From: Avena insularis
Lineage: Eukaryota; Streptophyta; Magnoliopsida; Poales; Poaceae
DNA: 64,000 bases
Direction: 5' to 3'
Assembly (NCBI GenBank): GCA_023614405.1
Contig: CM042684.1
Coordinates: 207,892,941 to 207,956,940 of the forward strand
Part shown: positions 9,803 to 21,676 of the stretch, piece by piece
How positions within the stretch are numbered: the stretch's first letter is position 1
Layout of the letters: the number at the start of each line of letters is the position of its first letter
Notes under the pieces: model-generated
What the model saw: the letters and a program-made list of their open reading frames with translations, nothing else
What the model was told of the DNA's origin: nothing
Database searches by the model: none
Translations under genes and position numbers: made by a program

Positions 9803-11119
9803 TTGTACATATTATGTCCCAGTTTTTGACTATGCATGTTTTACTCTTCAAATCTTGTAATATGCATGTGTAGGTCTTTAGTAGATTTTCTTATTACTAT
9901 TTTTGCAAGTGCGGTTTTGTAGTATGCCATGAGTAGCTTTATACATAGGAATTTCCGTCCTAATAGGTTTCCCCTGTTTTTGCTAAGTATTGCTAGCTAT
10001 GCTATATATATACTAAGCACCGTTGGGGGGTTCGAAAGACTCAAAAAAATTCTAAGTATGAGAGCTCTCTCGAGCGAACTTTTCTTCTCGAAACCCCTTC
10101 AAAATAAAAACTAAGTTTTCTTCTAGGCGGAATGATTGTCGGGACAACGAGTGGGATCTTTGATGGAGGACGGCCACCCAGGAATCAAAGAAGTCTGCAA
10201 TGTTTCAGAATTCAGAAGCTTCCAGTGCAACCACAATACATATGGGCTCTGTCTTGGCTTAGTACTTAGTGGGAAACCTCACCGGGGTACCAACATTTGG
10301 AGGTTCTTGGCACGGTTGGATCTAGCTGGTAGAGGGGCTACTAAGGAAAGGCTTCGCCATGGTCTTGTCTATAAAAGGACTTGATCATGGATTGTGGGGA
10401 AAGTGTACGAACTCTCGAGAGTATTGCAATCTGATCGATCAGCCGAGTTCATGGAAAAGAACACTTTGAGCATCTGAAGGATGGAGCCTCTGAAAGATCT
10501 TCCTCTCTTTTTTCCAAACTTAAAGTTTTATAAACCCCAAGGCGTGCTAATATCGCCATTGGGTGGGATTTTGGGGACTTGGTGCGTAATATCCAAGTGC
10601 TAGGTTGATTGGACACTTGGTGAGTAATATCCATGTGTTCCATTCGACCTTATACTACTTACCAATGTTTACAAAGTAGGGTAAACTCTTCCTCTTTTCT
10701 TCTTACTTAGAGAAAATTGGCCTTATGCAAAAGAACCCCAAAGTCTACACTTATCCTTGCATGTAGAGATAGTCTTATTCTTGCCTTGGTGTAATTTGCC
10801 AATACATTCAAAGTATTGACCCAACTTGTTGGCTGCACGTCTTATGTGTAGAATCCCAAGACTAAAAGGCACGTAGGGATCACGGGTCTTCACGCAACTA
10901 GCCTGAGGCGTTAATGGACTCAAGTTTTACTTAGTTTCCGTTGTATTATTTCGAGATAGCTATAAGCTATGCAAGTTGTAATATTTATACTCTGGATTAT
11001 TCGTGTAATAATGACTTGTGTTTTACATGATATTCATCGACTGTGAAGTGCTAGCTATTGATCCAGGGACTAGCATGTTAATCACAGGGACTTAGGATCC
11101 TTAACGATCCGAGGTCACA
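9789..11119 (+). repeat. Inverted 1.33 kb copy of element B LTR end
   Basis: This segment is the reverse complement of 613-1950 and ends at 11119 in GGTCACA, the same U5 terminus found at 613. The junction with the direct remnant lies in a shared GGCAAGTTACACCA (about 9788-9802). The LTR contains near-matching copies of that sequence in opposite orientations at 932-945 and about 1937-1950. The arm retains the bases deleted in the 9478 remnant, so it was not simply copied from it. It contains shadow frames, for example 10136-10384, that mirror 1264-1596. Confidence 0.85.
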
Positions 11120-11124
11120 ACAAC

Positions 11125-11457
11125 CAATGACCCGTGCTAGATCCAAGGTCCTTCAAGCTAAGGTGAATTCGCTCCTCTCATCATGTGACTTTGACATACA
11201 CTTGGATGGCTTGCTACTTCATACCACTACTCTGTGCATTATCAGGTACGAAACCCTACCGTGTCGACCCACGAGCCCTGAAGCTGCATCTGTCCTGAAG
11301 CTGACTGAGCCGGAGTGTCCGGCCTACCCCAGCCCCATCCTAGCGCGGACAATCAGAATGCCAGTTCGCACACTACTCGGACACTACCCGGAGTGTCCGG
11401 CCACCCCAGAGTGTCCGGCCACTCGACCCGGACTGTCCGTCCTGAAGATGGGCCTGT
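11125..11457 (+). pseudogene. Element A integrase tail reading into its 3' LTR
   Basis: The frame resumes after element B with TRARSKVLQAKVNSLL and LLLHTTTLCIIRYE, matching the tail of element C (12450-12691). It then runs on through the CG-rich U3 array to a stop at 11455-11457. An integrase tail that reads into the LTR is a described property of CRM-clade elements, and element E shows the same at 46798-47325. The sequence beyond CIIRYE is low-complexity and not conserved with C. Confidence 0.75.
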
Positions 11458-11997
11458 GAGCCATAGCTGGGCCCTATGGCCCATGTACCCCTCTACTTTG
11501 CCCAGAACTCTACTTTAATGCCTAAATTACCCCAGAACTTGTGGCTGGCCTATATATAGCCCCCCACCTCTATTGTAAACCCTAGGCTTGATATTTGGAA
11601 TTAGTGGAAACCCCTTATGGATCTATCTAGTTCTTGCCTCATGCTCCTTTGATAAAGGAGCACCAAATATCCCAAACCTCGTTGGAGTTTGCATCGTGCC
11701 TCCGTGTTGTACAAGGCGTAGGCATCGGAGTCCCCTTTGCCTAGACGTCAAGATCTCACTGAGTCTCCCTCCTCGTCGTGCCGGTTCGAGAGAGAGTCCT
11801 CCGCCCGACGCCGATCCTAGGGATTACGCCGGACCGGTAGCCGCCAGCGTGAGCAATTGGCTTGTATCGTGTCTTAGTGTGTGTGTGTTCGTCGAGTTCT
11901 TTGTGCGTGAGTTCATGTTTTTGCTCTCTCCCCTCATCCCCCTCGATTTGAAGGGATTCATGAAAGATCGGGCCATCCCCGAGGTTGCCCCGCAACA
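11207..11997 (+). repeat. Element A 3' LTR (about 790 bp)
   Basis: The start is set at TGGCTTGCTACTTC by analogy with element E, whose LTR starts at the equivalent codon of the integrase tail. The end is CCCCGCAACA at 11997. U3 holds repeated GAGTGTCCGG-type units (11306-11452), and a TATA box (TATATATAG) lies at 11551-11559. The R-U5 part is clearly related to 21677-22143, sharing CTCGTTGGAGTTTGCATC and the GATCGG-C-CA end. The left edge is approximate. Confidence 0.7.
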
Positions 11998-12446
11998 CAA
12001 TGGATGTGGGGGACTATATATAGGCCAGCCACTATTTCAAGGGTACTTTAGGCATAAAAGGGTAAAAACTAGATGAAATAGGAATATTCTCGGGCATCAA
12101 ACCAGGAAGGCATTCAGGGGGATGATTCCGGAAATAAGCTCGGTGACACTGGAATCGGCGCCAGAATTTCTGGTCGCCGCTGGAAATTTCGGTCGAAACC
12201 GGAATGGCTCACAGATGCGTTGTTTGGTCAGTGCCGGAAGGTTTCGGTGTGCACCGGTATTTCCGAACGCTGGTCCGGTCCGCCAGAGCGTGCTCCGGAA
12301 ATTCCGGCGGGAATTCCGGTCCACCGATCCTAGCACCGATTTGGTCCACGGCTCCGTCTTGCGATGGCTTGGCTGCTTCCCTTGGTACTTCTTCATGGGC
12401 TTCATACCTGATGATGCATAAAGTATTGGCATGAAGTAGCAAGCCA
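11998..12446 (-). repeat. Element C truncated 3' LTR (U3 only)
   Basis: On the minus strand the LTR starts about 12446 (TGGCTTGCTACTTC), carries TTCCGG-containing repeats (12126-12334) and a TATA box (TATATATAG, 12014-12023), and stops about 20 bp beyond it. It abuts the U5 end of element A's LTR tail to tail. R and U5 are missing, so the break falls close to the predicted transcription start. Confidence 0.7.
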
Positions 12447-14391
12447 TCCAAGGATGTATCGAAATCACATGAGACAAGGAGAATATTCACCTTAACTTGT
12501 AGGAGTTTCGCTCGAGTACGAGTGATGGGTCCACTTGGGGGACTTGGTGGTGTAGATGTAGGAGCGTCCATAGGACGGGCTGCTTCAGCTCCCCCCTTGG
12601 GAAAGAGGCGACCTAGACTCTTCATGGTTATCATCTTGGACATCTCCATGGTAGGGTGAAAGTTCCTTGACATTGAATGTGTTGCTTGCAAGGTACTTGG
12701 AGGTCAGAATGTCGATGATCTAGGCGTTGTTGTTGAATCTCTTTAGGACCTTGAAGGGACCATCTCATCGAGGTTTGAGCTTGGAGTCACGTTCTTTGGG
12801 GAAGCGGTCCTTGCTTAGGTGTATCCACACAAGGTCACCTTCTTCAAAGATCATCTCCTTCTTGTCCTTTTTTAACCTTGAAGCTTGGCGAAGGACTTGT
12901 TGCTCGATAGTGGCTCTTGTTTCTTCGTGAAGCTTCATCATAGCTTGGGCGCGCTTGTCGACGTCCATGTTGGTGCGCTCATGAAGAGGTAGCGGTAGGA
13001 TGTAAAGTGTGGTGAGGGGCTCGAAACCATAGACAATCATGAAGGGACTCATCTTGGTTGTTGTGTGCTTGGCACGATTGTAGGCAAACTCGGTGTGGCG
13101 AATGCATTCCTCTCAATCCGTGAGTTTTTCTTGATCAACACATGAAGGAGAGTCCCAAGGCTTCGGTTGAGAACTTCGGTTTGGCCATCGGTTTGAGGAT
13201 GCAATGCGGATGAAAAGAAGACCTTGACGTCGAGCTTGGCCATGAGGGTCTTCCATAAGTAGATCATGAATTCGCTGTCACGGTCAGAGACGATTGTTCT
13301 TGGCACACCGCGAACATGGACGATTTCTCTGAAAAACAAATTTACAACATCTGAAGCATCGTCGGTCTTACGGCACGGTATGAACTATGCCATTTTGGAA
13401 AAGCGATCCATGACAACAAATATAGAATCATGTCCATGCTTAGACCTAGGCAATCCTAACACAAAATCCATGCAAATGTCGGACCAAGGTGCATAAGGAA
13501 TAGGCAATGGCATATAAAGACCATAAGGGTTAACTTGCGACTTAGCTTGAACACATGTTGTGCATCGTTGAACGTAGCGCTCCACATCGCGCTTCATCTT
13601 GGGCCAAAATTAGTGAGTGGAGAGCATGTACAATGTCTTGTCACAGCCAAAGTGACACATGAGGCCTCCACCATGAGATTCTTGGAGAAGCAAAAGTTGT
13701 AGGGATGACTTTAGAATGCAAAGCTTGTTTTGTTTAAATAGAAAGCCCTTATGCAAATAGAAATCATCAACTCCTTTGTCAATGAAGCACTTTGCGAAAA
13801 TTGGTTCAAAGAACGGGTCGGAAGAATACAAAGTTTTGATTTCATCAAGACCCAACACATTGATTTCAAGTCGAGTAAGAAGGTTTGCGTGCTTACGAGA
13901 CAAAGCGTATGCGACTACCTTATCTTTGCCCTTCCTATACTTGACAATGTACGGAAAAGACTCCATAAACTCAACCCACTTAGCGTGTCTCTTGCTCAAG
14001 TTGGCTTGGCCTTTGAGATATTTCAATGACTCATGGTCGTAACGTATGATAAATTCTTTAGGCCATAGGTAGTGTTGCCAAACTTGAAGAACACGAACTA
14101 AGGCAAAAAGCTCTTTGTCATAAATCGGATAATTAAGGCAAGCACCATCAAGTTTCTCGCTATGGTAGGCTATAGGATGTCTGTTTTGCATAAGGACTCC
14201 TCCAATGCCAATACCTCTAGCGTCACACTCTATCTCAAAAGTTTTTGTGAAATCCGGTAACGCAAGAAGAGGTGCTTTAGTGAGCCTCTTTTTAAGTTCA
14301 TCAAAAGCTTTTCATTGTGCTTTTCCCCACACGAAGGTGACATTATTTTTGGTCAATTCGTTGAGAGGACAAGCAATGGTCGAAAAGTCTT
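12447..14391 (-). pseudogene. Element C RNase H and integrase (CRM-like)
   Basis: In order on the minus strand: RNase H ([34 protein letters not shown]), the zinc-binding region ([20 protein letters not shown]), the integrase core ([31 protein letters not shown] present), the C-terminal EGDLVWIHL region, and the TRTRAKLLQ tail. It is broken into at least five frames (14191-13610, 13597-13385, 13339-13049, 13052-12765, 12691-12450) by stops and small shifts. The C-terminal part is very close to element A, so the two belong to one family, but they differ enough to be independent copies. Confidence 0.85.
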
Positions 14392-15262
14392 TCACAAAGC
14401 AATGATAGAAATCGGCCAACCCATGAAAACTTCGAACTTACTCACATTCGTGGGAATGGGCCAATCTCGTATGTCCTTTACCTTGGAAACATCAACTTCA
14501 ATGCCCTTCGAAGAAACTACAAATCCAAGAAAAATTAACTTGTCTTTAGCAAAGGTGCACTTGGAAAGATTAGCATATAGCTTTTCATGTCGTAGGATTT
14601 GCAAAACTTCCTTGACATGTGTAACATGGTCCTCAAGCGACTTGCTATACACAAGTATATCATCGAAATAGACAACAACACTCTTGCCACTGAGAGAACG
14701 CAAAATATGGTTCATTCGGCGCATGAAGGTGGATGGGGCATTGGATAAGCCAAATGGCATGACCAACCATTCATAGAGACCAAGTTTGGTCTTGAAGGCG
14801 GTTTTCCACTCATCACCTTTCGCCATGCGTATTTGATGGTAACCACTACGGAGATCAATTTTCGAGAAAATAGTGGCTCCTCCTAACTCGTCAAGCATGC
14901 CATCAAGACGCGGTATAGGATGTAGATAACGCACGGTGATAGCATTGATTGGACGGTAGTCCATGCATAACCGTAGCGTATCATCCGATTTGGGAACAAG
15001 AATCACGGGTACCGCACTTGGACTAGTGCTTACTTGGATCAAACCTTTGGAGATGAGTTGGTTGATTTGACATTCGATCTCCTTCGTCTCCTCCCGGTTC
15101 GTGCGGTAAGCGACGTGGTTTGGAAGGGGTGTGCCCGGGATGAGGTCAATGTGATGCTCAATTCCAAGAAGGGGAGGTAGTCCATGAGGAAGCTCTTCGG
15201 GAAACATATCCTTGAATTCCTGCAAAACAGCCATCAAAGAGGAAGGAACATTGGTTACACCG
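14392..15262 (-). pseudogene. Element C reverse transcriptase (5'-truncated element)
   Basis: The frame from 15237 gives a nearly complete RT: FPEELPHGLPPLLGIEHHIDLIPG, then [39 protein letters not shown] and the catalytic YFDDILVYS (about 14650-14675). Coding sense extends a little upstream to about 15262 (NVPSSLMAVLQEF). Gag and protease are absent because the copia-type LTR begins there. A frameshift after FLGFVVSSKG puts the connection region out of frame near 14400. Confidence 0.85.
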
Positions 15263-16436
15263 GAGTCTCCGCCTCCAGGACTTCGGGCCAGTCTCTCGCC
15301 CTTGCCAAAAAGTCTCTATATGCCACCCCGAAGACATGACCGGAGTCTGAATGTTATATCACGGGAACGAGAAAAGAGTGCATGTCGATAACGAGATCAA
15401 ACTAGGTATTTGGATACCGATGATCGAATCTCGGACATGTATTATATCATGAGACAAAGGGATTAAATTGCTGACATTAAAGGTTCTCACGATCACAGAA
15501 GTCATCGTTGAATATGCAGGAGTCAGTATGGATCTCCAGGTCCCGCTTCTGATTATTGATCTGAGAGGAGTCTCAATCATGTCTGCATTATTCGCTAACC
15601 GTAGGGTGACACACTTAAGGGCTGCCGGACACCATTTAGGAGCACATATGTTCCAGACAAAAGGTTTGCAAAGTGCAGGAAATGTTTCGATAGAAACAGG
15701 AATTGTTTCGATAGAAACCGGAATTGTTTCGGGTGAAATTGCAGAAAGTGGTTCTGCATGTGATATTTAAATGTTGCAAGGGGTTTAATGTGAATGTTTG
15801 TTAATTAAAGTAATTAACAAAATTCTGAATAAAATAAATAAAAGAGTTTTATTAATTGAGAGTTGCATTTAATTTGGTGGAAATTAAATACATGTGAGTG
15901 GGATTTTGGGTGGAGGCCATGTTTATGTGAGTGGAGGTTCACCACATGAATGAAGGAGGGGAGGAGTCCCCCCCCCCTCAGGCGCCGGCTATGGGAGGGA
16001 GGGTCTCTCCTCCCTCCTATAAAGCCCCTCTCCCTCTCACAAACCACACCTCCTCGTGAAGGATCTCTCCCCTCTAGATATTCCCCATGGTCTCGGATTA
16101 GCGAGATACATGTTCCGGTGGCCTTGGCCCTGAAGGAGTTGCTGCTTCCGCTGATTCGCTGGAGCGAGGAGGTGGAGGTTGTCCGGTGGCTTGAACGTGT
16201 GTGCGAGGACGGATGCGCTGCTGATTTGCGGTGCTCGGACTTCCACACGATCTTGAGATCGGCAAGCGTACGACTACATCAAACACAAGTTCCTACTCGT
16301 TAACAAAACTTGTTGTCTTCGAGGGTAAGTTCTCCATGGATGTATGTCCACCTGTTGCTCTGTATCTAGTAGATAGATCTTGGCGTATAGTTCTCATCGT
16401 AGGAAATTTTTTGTTTTCTATGCTACGGACCCAACA
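15263..16436 (+). repeat. Copia-type LTR (probable solo LTR), left edge uncertain
   Basis: This non-coding block lies between CRM-like elements C and D. It has a TATA box (TATAAAG at 16018-16024) after a pyrimidine-rich U3 and ends ACGGACCCAACA at 16436, the kind of terminus common in grass copia LTRs. No PBS, purine tract or copia protein lies on either side, so a solo LTR is the simplest reading. The left edge is between about 15263 and 15350, and I found no convincing target duplication. Family assignment is by general resemblance only. Confidence 0.5.
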
Positions 16437-16735
16437 AGTTGGACCCAATTTCTATGTCGCTGCAGCCTGCCGTGGTAGAGTTTGGCCCGGTTTTCGTGCC
16501 GCGGTAGCCTGTCGTGGCAGAAAACTGCGTGGTTTCTCTGCCGCGGCAGCGATCCCTCGACCATGTGTTGATCTTCTCGTGGGGTGCTCCTTGCGCTTCC
16601 TCCCTCTCCTCCCTCGCACATTCTTCATTGATCAACACGCCATGTTCCTTTAGCTCCTCGCTCCGTGCTACGCCTTCTTCTCCCAAGTACCTGATCATAC
16701 AATAATTCAAAGACTTAGGTAGTATAAAATTCTCA
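16437..16735 (-). repeat. Element D truncated 3' LTR
   Basis: The LTR start is placed at TGAGAATTTTATACT (minus strand, 16735) by alignment with element E. About 299 bp of U3 remain, including TGCCGCGGCAG-type repeats at 16440-16560. The integrase frame reads straight through it to 16423. The rest is lost at the copia-type LTR. Confidence 0.65.
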
Positions 16736-18180
16736 TTAACTAAAACATCAGGTTCATTAAGAAACAATTTCACCTGTTGTTCTAGTAGCTTAGCACGAGC
16801 TCTTGTGATTGGTCCAATCCTTATCTCATTGGATTGATCTTTCTTTGCAATTGGAACATCATCATTAGCAATTGGGGTAGGTGTAACTGTAAGGATGTCC
16901 TCATCATCTCCCCATTCAAAAGGCGTCGACCTCGACGCTCCAAGGTCTTCTCCATCATATGGTGATAAATCAGCAACGTTGAAGCTGTTGCTAACTCCAC
17001 CAAACTCCTCAATTGGTATATCAATCGAGTAGGCATTATCATTAATCTTGGCTATCACCTTGTAAGGACCAGCACCACGTGGCTTAAATTTTGACTTCCG
17101 AAGTAGTGGAAACCTATCCTTGCATATATGCACCCATACCATGTCACCAGGCTTGAATAGCAATTCCTTCCTTGCTTGATTCCTTGCAGCAGCAATGTTC
17201 TTGCCTTTCTTCTCAATAGCATCTCGAGTCTTCTCATGAATCTTCTTCACATATTCAGCACATTTTGATGCCTCCATATCAACTCTCTCATGCAACGGTA
17301 GAGGCAACAAATCAAGTGGTGTCAATGGCTTGAAACCATACCCCACCTCAAAAGGACAAAGCTGAGTAGTCGAATGCACAACCCTGTTGTATGTAAACTC
17401 AACATGTGACAAGCACTCTTCCACTCCCGCAGATTCTTCTTTATCATAATCCTCAACAACTATGACAATGTTCAATTCACCACTTCCGTTTGACCATCCG
17501 TTTGGGGATGACATGTAGTACTGAATAGCAGCTTCGTTCCCAGCTTCCCCCATCAGGTCTTCCAAAAGTTGCTCATGAACTTCACATCACGGTCAGAAAC
17601 AATCGTCTTGGGTACTCCATGTAATCTCACGATGTCCCTAAAAACAGGTTAGCAACATGCGACGCATCGTCGCTTTTGTGGCAGGCAATAAAATGAGCCA
17701 TGTTAGAGAACCTGTCCACTACCACAAATATAGAATCATGACCTCTCTGATTTTTAGGTCAACCTAGCACAAAATCAATACTAATGTCTTCCCATGGTGT
17801 AGTAGGTGCAGAGAGAGGTGTATGCAAACCATGAGGCTTCAACTTTGATTTGGATTCGTGGCATGTAATGCAACGAGTCACAAATCTATACACATCACGC
17901 CTCATCTTTGTCCAATAAAAATGATCAGTTAGCATGAGCAATGTCTTCTCACGCCCAAAGTGACCTATCAAACCACCAGCATGTGATTCCTGCACTAAGA
18001 ATAAACGCAATGACAAATCTGGAATACATAGTTTGTTAGCTCGAAACAAATAGCCATCATGTATATGATACTTATCCCATGTGTTTCGAAGAGCACACAA
18101 ATGATATGGTTCAGCAAAATCATGGTCAGTTGCATAAAGTGCACAAATACTTTATAATCCAGGAATTTTAACATCAAGAT
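16736..18180 (-). pseudogene. Element D integrase
   Basis: 18100-17759 holds the zinc-binding part (ESHAGGLIGHFG, CITCHESK) and the first catalytic Asp region (ISIDFVLG). 17565 down to 16736 holds the C-terminal part ([62 protein letters not shown]). The catalytic core between them (about 17570-17750) is split among frames by small indels. The 17565 frame begins with a frameshifted stretch and is real integrase only from about VEECLSHVEF. It supplies the intact sequence of the region replaced in element E at 46354-46797. Confidence 0.85.
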
Positions 18181-19367
18181 TGGTTAATAGCATGTTTTTC
18201 CTAGACAAAGCATCAGCAATTACATTCTATTTTCCCTTCTTATACTTAATGATGTAAGGAAAAGACTCAATAAACTCAACCCATTTAGCTAATCTCCGAT
18301 GCAAGTTTTGATTGAGCTTTCAAATACTTCAATGCTTCATGATCAGAATGTATGGCAAATCCTTTTGGCCACAAATAATGTTGCCAAACTTCAAGTACTC
18401 TAACAAGTGCATACAATTCTTTATCATAAATAGGATAATTCAATCTAGCACTAGTAAGTTTCTCAGAAAAATATGCTATAGGGCGACCCTCTTGCATCAC
18501 AATGCCACCAATACCTATACTACTAGCATCACATTCAACTTAAAATTGCTTCGAAAAATCAGGTAATGCAAGTAATGGTGCAGAAGTAAGCAAATGTTTC
18601 AATGTGTTAAATGCAACATCTTGGGATGCGCCCCATACAAATGGCACACCTTTCTTAGTCAAATCATTCAATGGTGCAGCAATAGTGATAAAATCATTCA
18701 CAAAGCGCCTATAGAAACCAGGTAAGCCATGGAAACTACGCACTTGACTCACATTCATTGGAATAGGCCAATTCTGAATTGATTCAATTTTAGATTGATC
18801 TACTTCTACCTCGTGCTTAGATACAACAAATCCCAGAAATATGACCTTATCTTCTCCAAATGTGCACTTCTCAAGATTAGCATAGATTTTATTATCATGC
18901 AACACTTACAAAACTTGTCGGATATGATTACAATGTTCAGTTTCGTTGTGGCTATAGATAAGTATATCATCAAAATAAACAACCACAAAATGACCAATAA
19001 AATCTCTCAAAACATGATTCCTTAATCTCATGAATGTACTAGGTGCATTAGTAAGACCAAACGGCATAACTAACCACTCATATAAACCAAATTTCATTTT
19101 GAAAACAGTTTTCCACTCATCCCCTTCTTTCATCCTAATTTGATGATAACCACTACGCAAATCAATCTTAGATAAAATAGCAGCACCACTCAATTCATCT
19201 AGCATATCCTCTAAGCGTGGAATAGGATGACGATATTGAATAGTGATGTTATTAATAGCTCTACAATCTACACACATGCGCCATGTACCATCTTTCTTAG
19301 GCACTAAAATAATAGGAACAACACAAGGGCTAAGAAAGACACGAATGTACCCTTTATCCAGCAACGC
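18181..19367 (-). pseudogene. Element D reverse transcriptase and RNase H
   Basis: 19364-18906 covers the RT core ([26 protein letters not shown] with F replaced by [14 protein letters not shown], catalytic YFDDILIYS). 18905-18540 is the connection ([21 protein letters not shown]). 18500-18285 is RNase H ([32 protein letters not shown]). Breaks are a TAA at 18906-18908 where element E has CAA, a TAA at 18540-18542 where E has GAA, and a one-base shift near 18300. Confidence 0.9.
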
Positions 19368-21601
19368 CTATAATTGTTTCTGTATCTCCTTTGTTTCTTC
19401 GGGATTGGTCCTGTAGGGTGCACGGTTGGGTAATGTGGCGCCAGGGATCAAGTCAATTTGATGCTCAATGCCACGCAATGGAGGCAATCCTGCGGGTACA
19501 TCTTGTGGAAACACATCACCAAAATCCTGCAAAACAGAAGAGACACCAAGAGAAATAGGGGTCATGTCATTAGAAACCAATACCTCACCCTTATACATGA
19601 GCATAAGCGGCATGGCTGTAGGATCCTCACGAAATTCTCTCATATCCTCCTTCGTGGCTAATATTAGAAGATTAGGCACTCTCTCACTTTTCATTATATC
19701 ACTCTTTTTAGGCTCTATTACATCATGAACAGCCGCAACACTATCTCGCTGATCTATAGAGTCATCCTTCAAGTTCACTTCGATTTTCTGACGAGAATCA
19801 TTCACAATGTCTTGTGGTGTCATTGGCTGCATAGTAATCTTCTTGTCCTTGAATTCCAAGTGATACGTATTGGCATGGACATTGTGTTGCACATGGCGAT
19901 CATAAAGCCAAGACCAACCCAATAATAGATGGCAAACATTCATATGAACCACATCAAAGTCAATAGAATCCTTGTATGGCCCTATTTGAAAATTCACACG
20001 TACCATATGATTTACCTTCATCTCATCATTGTCGCTCAACCATTGTATGTAGTATGGCTTGGGATGAGGTAAATAAGTCAAATTCAGCTTGGCACATAAC
20101 TCCTTACTTGCAAGATTTCTGCAGCTACCTCCATCAATAATTACCTTGCAAGCTTTGTTAGGTCCAACTAGAGCTTTTGTTTGGAACAAGTTGCAACGCT
20201 GAGAATCATCAATAGGTTGCACACTAAGTATGCGTGGAGACACCACACTAGTTGGTGCACGCTCAGGAAAGGCATTAGTATCTTCCCCGCTATCATAATC
20301 ATCGTCGCCATCAACTTCATCTCCACTCTCATACTCACCTTGTTCATTGACAAACATCACCTTGCAGTTTGGACAATCTCTCTTGTAGTGTCCTCTACCT
20401 CCACAAGTATGGCACTCCATATCGCGAGTACGTGCAATTGACATATTGGAACCCGAGCTAGCAGTAGGAGCAGCGAGCTTCCGAGCATTGGAACCAAAAG
20501 AAGACGTAGGTGCAGGTTTGGCTGATGGTGAAGGGTGGCTAGCAGCTGGTGCAGGAGGCGCCATAGGAGGCGGTGTAGATCTGGCCGCAAAACAGCTGGT
20601 AGACGAAAACCTTGCATGTGACATAGCCTCCTCAGCTAGTTGTGATTCGGCCTCTCTAGCATGGTGCAATAGTTCATTCATAGTTTCATACTTGTGATGA
20701 CGAACAATTCTCTTGATTTGGAGCTTCAAATTGTTGAGAAAGGGCTGCATAGTCATCTCAAGGGATTCACGAACTCTACCACGTTGCATAAGCATCTCCA
20801 TCTCCATTTAGTACTCATCAACTGACATGGTTCCCTGCCTTAATTGTGTCAACTTGTCCAAAACTGATCGCAAGTAGTTGGAGGGTACAAAACGATCCTT
20901 CATAATGCGCTTCATCTCACGCCAATCCATGATAGGAAGTTCATTGTCATCCCTTCTATTCTACACAATAGCATCCCACCATTGTAAAGCATATCCACCA
21001 AATTCTGATGCTGCAAGCTTGACCTTCTTGTCTTCTGGATAGTCAAACAAATGCCAAATCTTCTCAATCTTCAACTCCCAAGTGTGATAATCTTCAGGAT
21101 CAAGTGAGCCATTAAATGAGGGAATTGAAAATTTGGGCTTGCCCAAACCATCATCAGCAGCTTGGTTCGAAACACGTTGAGCACGTCCCAAAGGAGCAAA
21201 ACCACGGGCATAAGCAGGGGCAGCAGTAGGCATATGGGGATTGCCACACCCCCTGCCATGATGTGGGGCAGCATCAGCCGCACTACCCTCATCATTGTCT
21301 TCAAAAACATCATAGGGTTGGTATCCCTACTGTTGCTGAATTTCTACTGTTAAGGCATCAATGGAACGCTGCAAAGTTGCGACATTGGTATTGATTGTTG
21401 TCACTTGTGTTTGAATATTAGTGACTGCACCAGTATTCTGATCCACTGCCATTTGCACGTCCTGGATATTCTTGCCAATGCCCTCTGTGGTGATTGTAAC
21501 ACATGCATCAAGTGAGATTTCAATGCCTCATATTCGTGCCAATTAACAAGTTCCTCATCCTTATTTTTCTGTGACACAACATCATCATCACTAAAAGACA
21601 T
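19368..21601 (-). pseudogene. Element D gag and protease
   Basis: The ATG at 21601 (MSFSDDDVVSQ) matches the start of element E. A frameshift near 21500, a TAG near 21330, a TAG at 20961-20963 (E has AAG) and a TAA at 20808-20810 (E has TAC) break the gag domain (DPEDYHTWELKIEKIWHLF, WWDAIV). From 20807 to 19371 it is open: gag C-terminus, the CCHC knuckle CHTCGGRGHYKRDC, an acidic linker, and a protease with the active site IIDGGSCRNLAS. It ends at TAG 19368-19370 before RT, the same codon at which E has TAA. Confidence 0.9.
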
Positions 21602-21676
21602 GATTAGTAGGTTAGTGCAAAAATCAAAATCTGTTTGGTGGAAACACTCACAACTGACAAGAAAGCAGATCTTACT

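Larger units (their letters stand above)
613..11119 (-). mobile_element. Element B: Tekay-type chromovirus, minus strand, inserted in element A
   Basis: From its 5' side (high coordinates) this copy has a rearranged 5' LTR (9478-11119), a PBS (9461-9472), an accessory ORF (8330-9337), gag-protease (6642-8108), RT/RNase H and integrase with chromodomain (3704-6641), a polypurine tract (3692-3711) and a 3' LTR (613-3691). The order and the chromodomain are those of a plant chromovirus. The RT style ([14 protein letters not shown]), gag style and 3 kb LTR suggest the Tekay/Del clade. The host frame on both sides belongs to element A, so B is the younger insertion. It carries at least eight in-frame stops and two frameshifts, so it is not autonomous. 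Confidence 0.9.
16437..21676 (-). mobile_element. Element D: CRM-like gypsy, minus strand, truncated at both LTRs
   Basis: It contains gag, protease, RT, RNase H and integrase in order, closely related to element E throughout; D residues can be compared one by one with E. The 3' LTR is cut at 16437 by the copia-type LTR. On the 5' side the leader matches E up to GTAAGATCT and stops at 21676, so PBS and 5' LTR are missing. Many stops and frameshifts make it defective. Confidence 0.85.

Noticed and set aside
613..11119. Mutator-like element with 1.3 kb terminal inverted repeats
   Set aside because: The inverted ends fit at first sight, but the interior has gypsy gag-pol with PBS and purine tract, and the ends are LTR termini.
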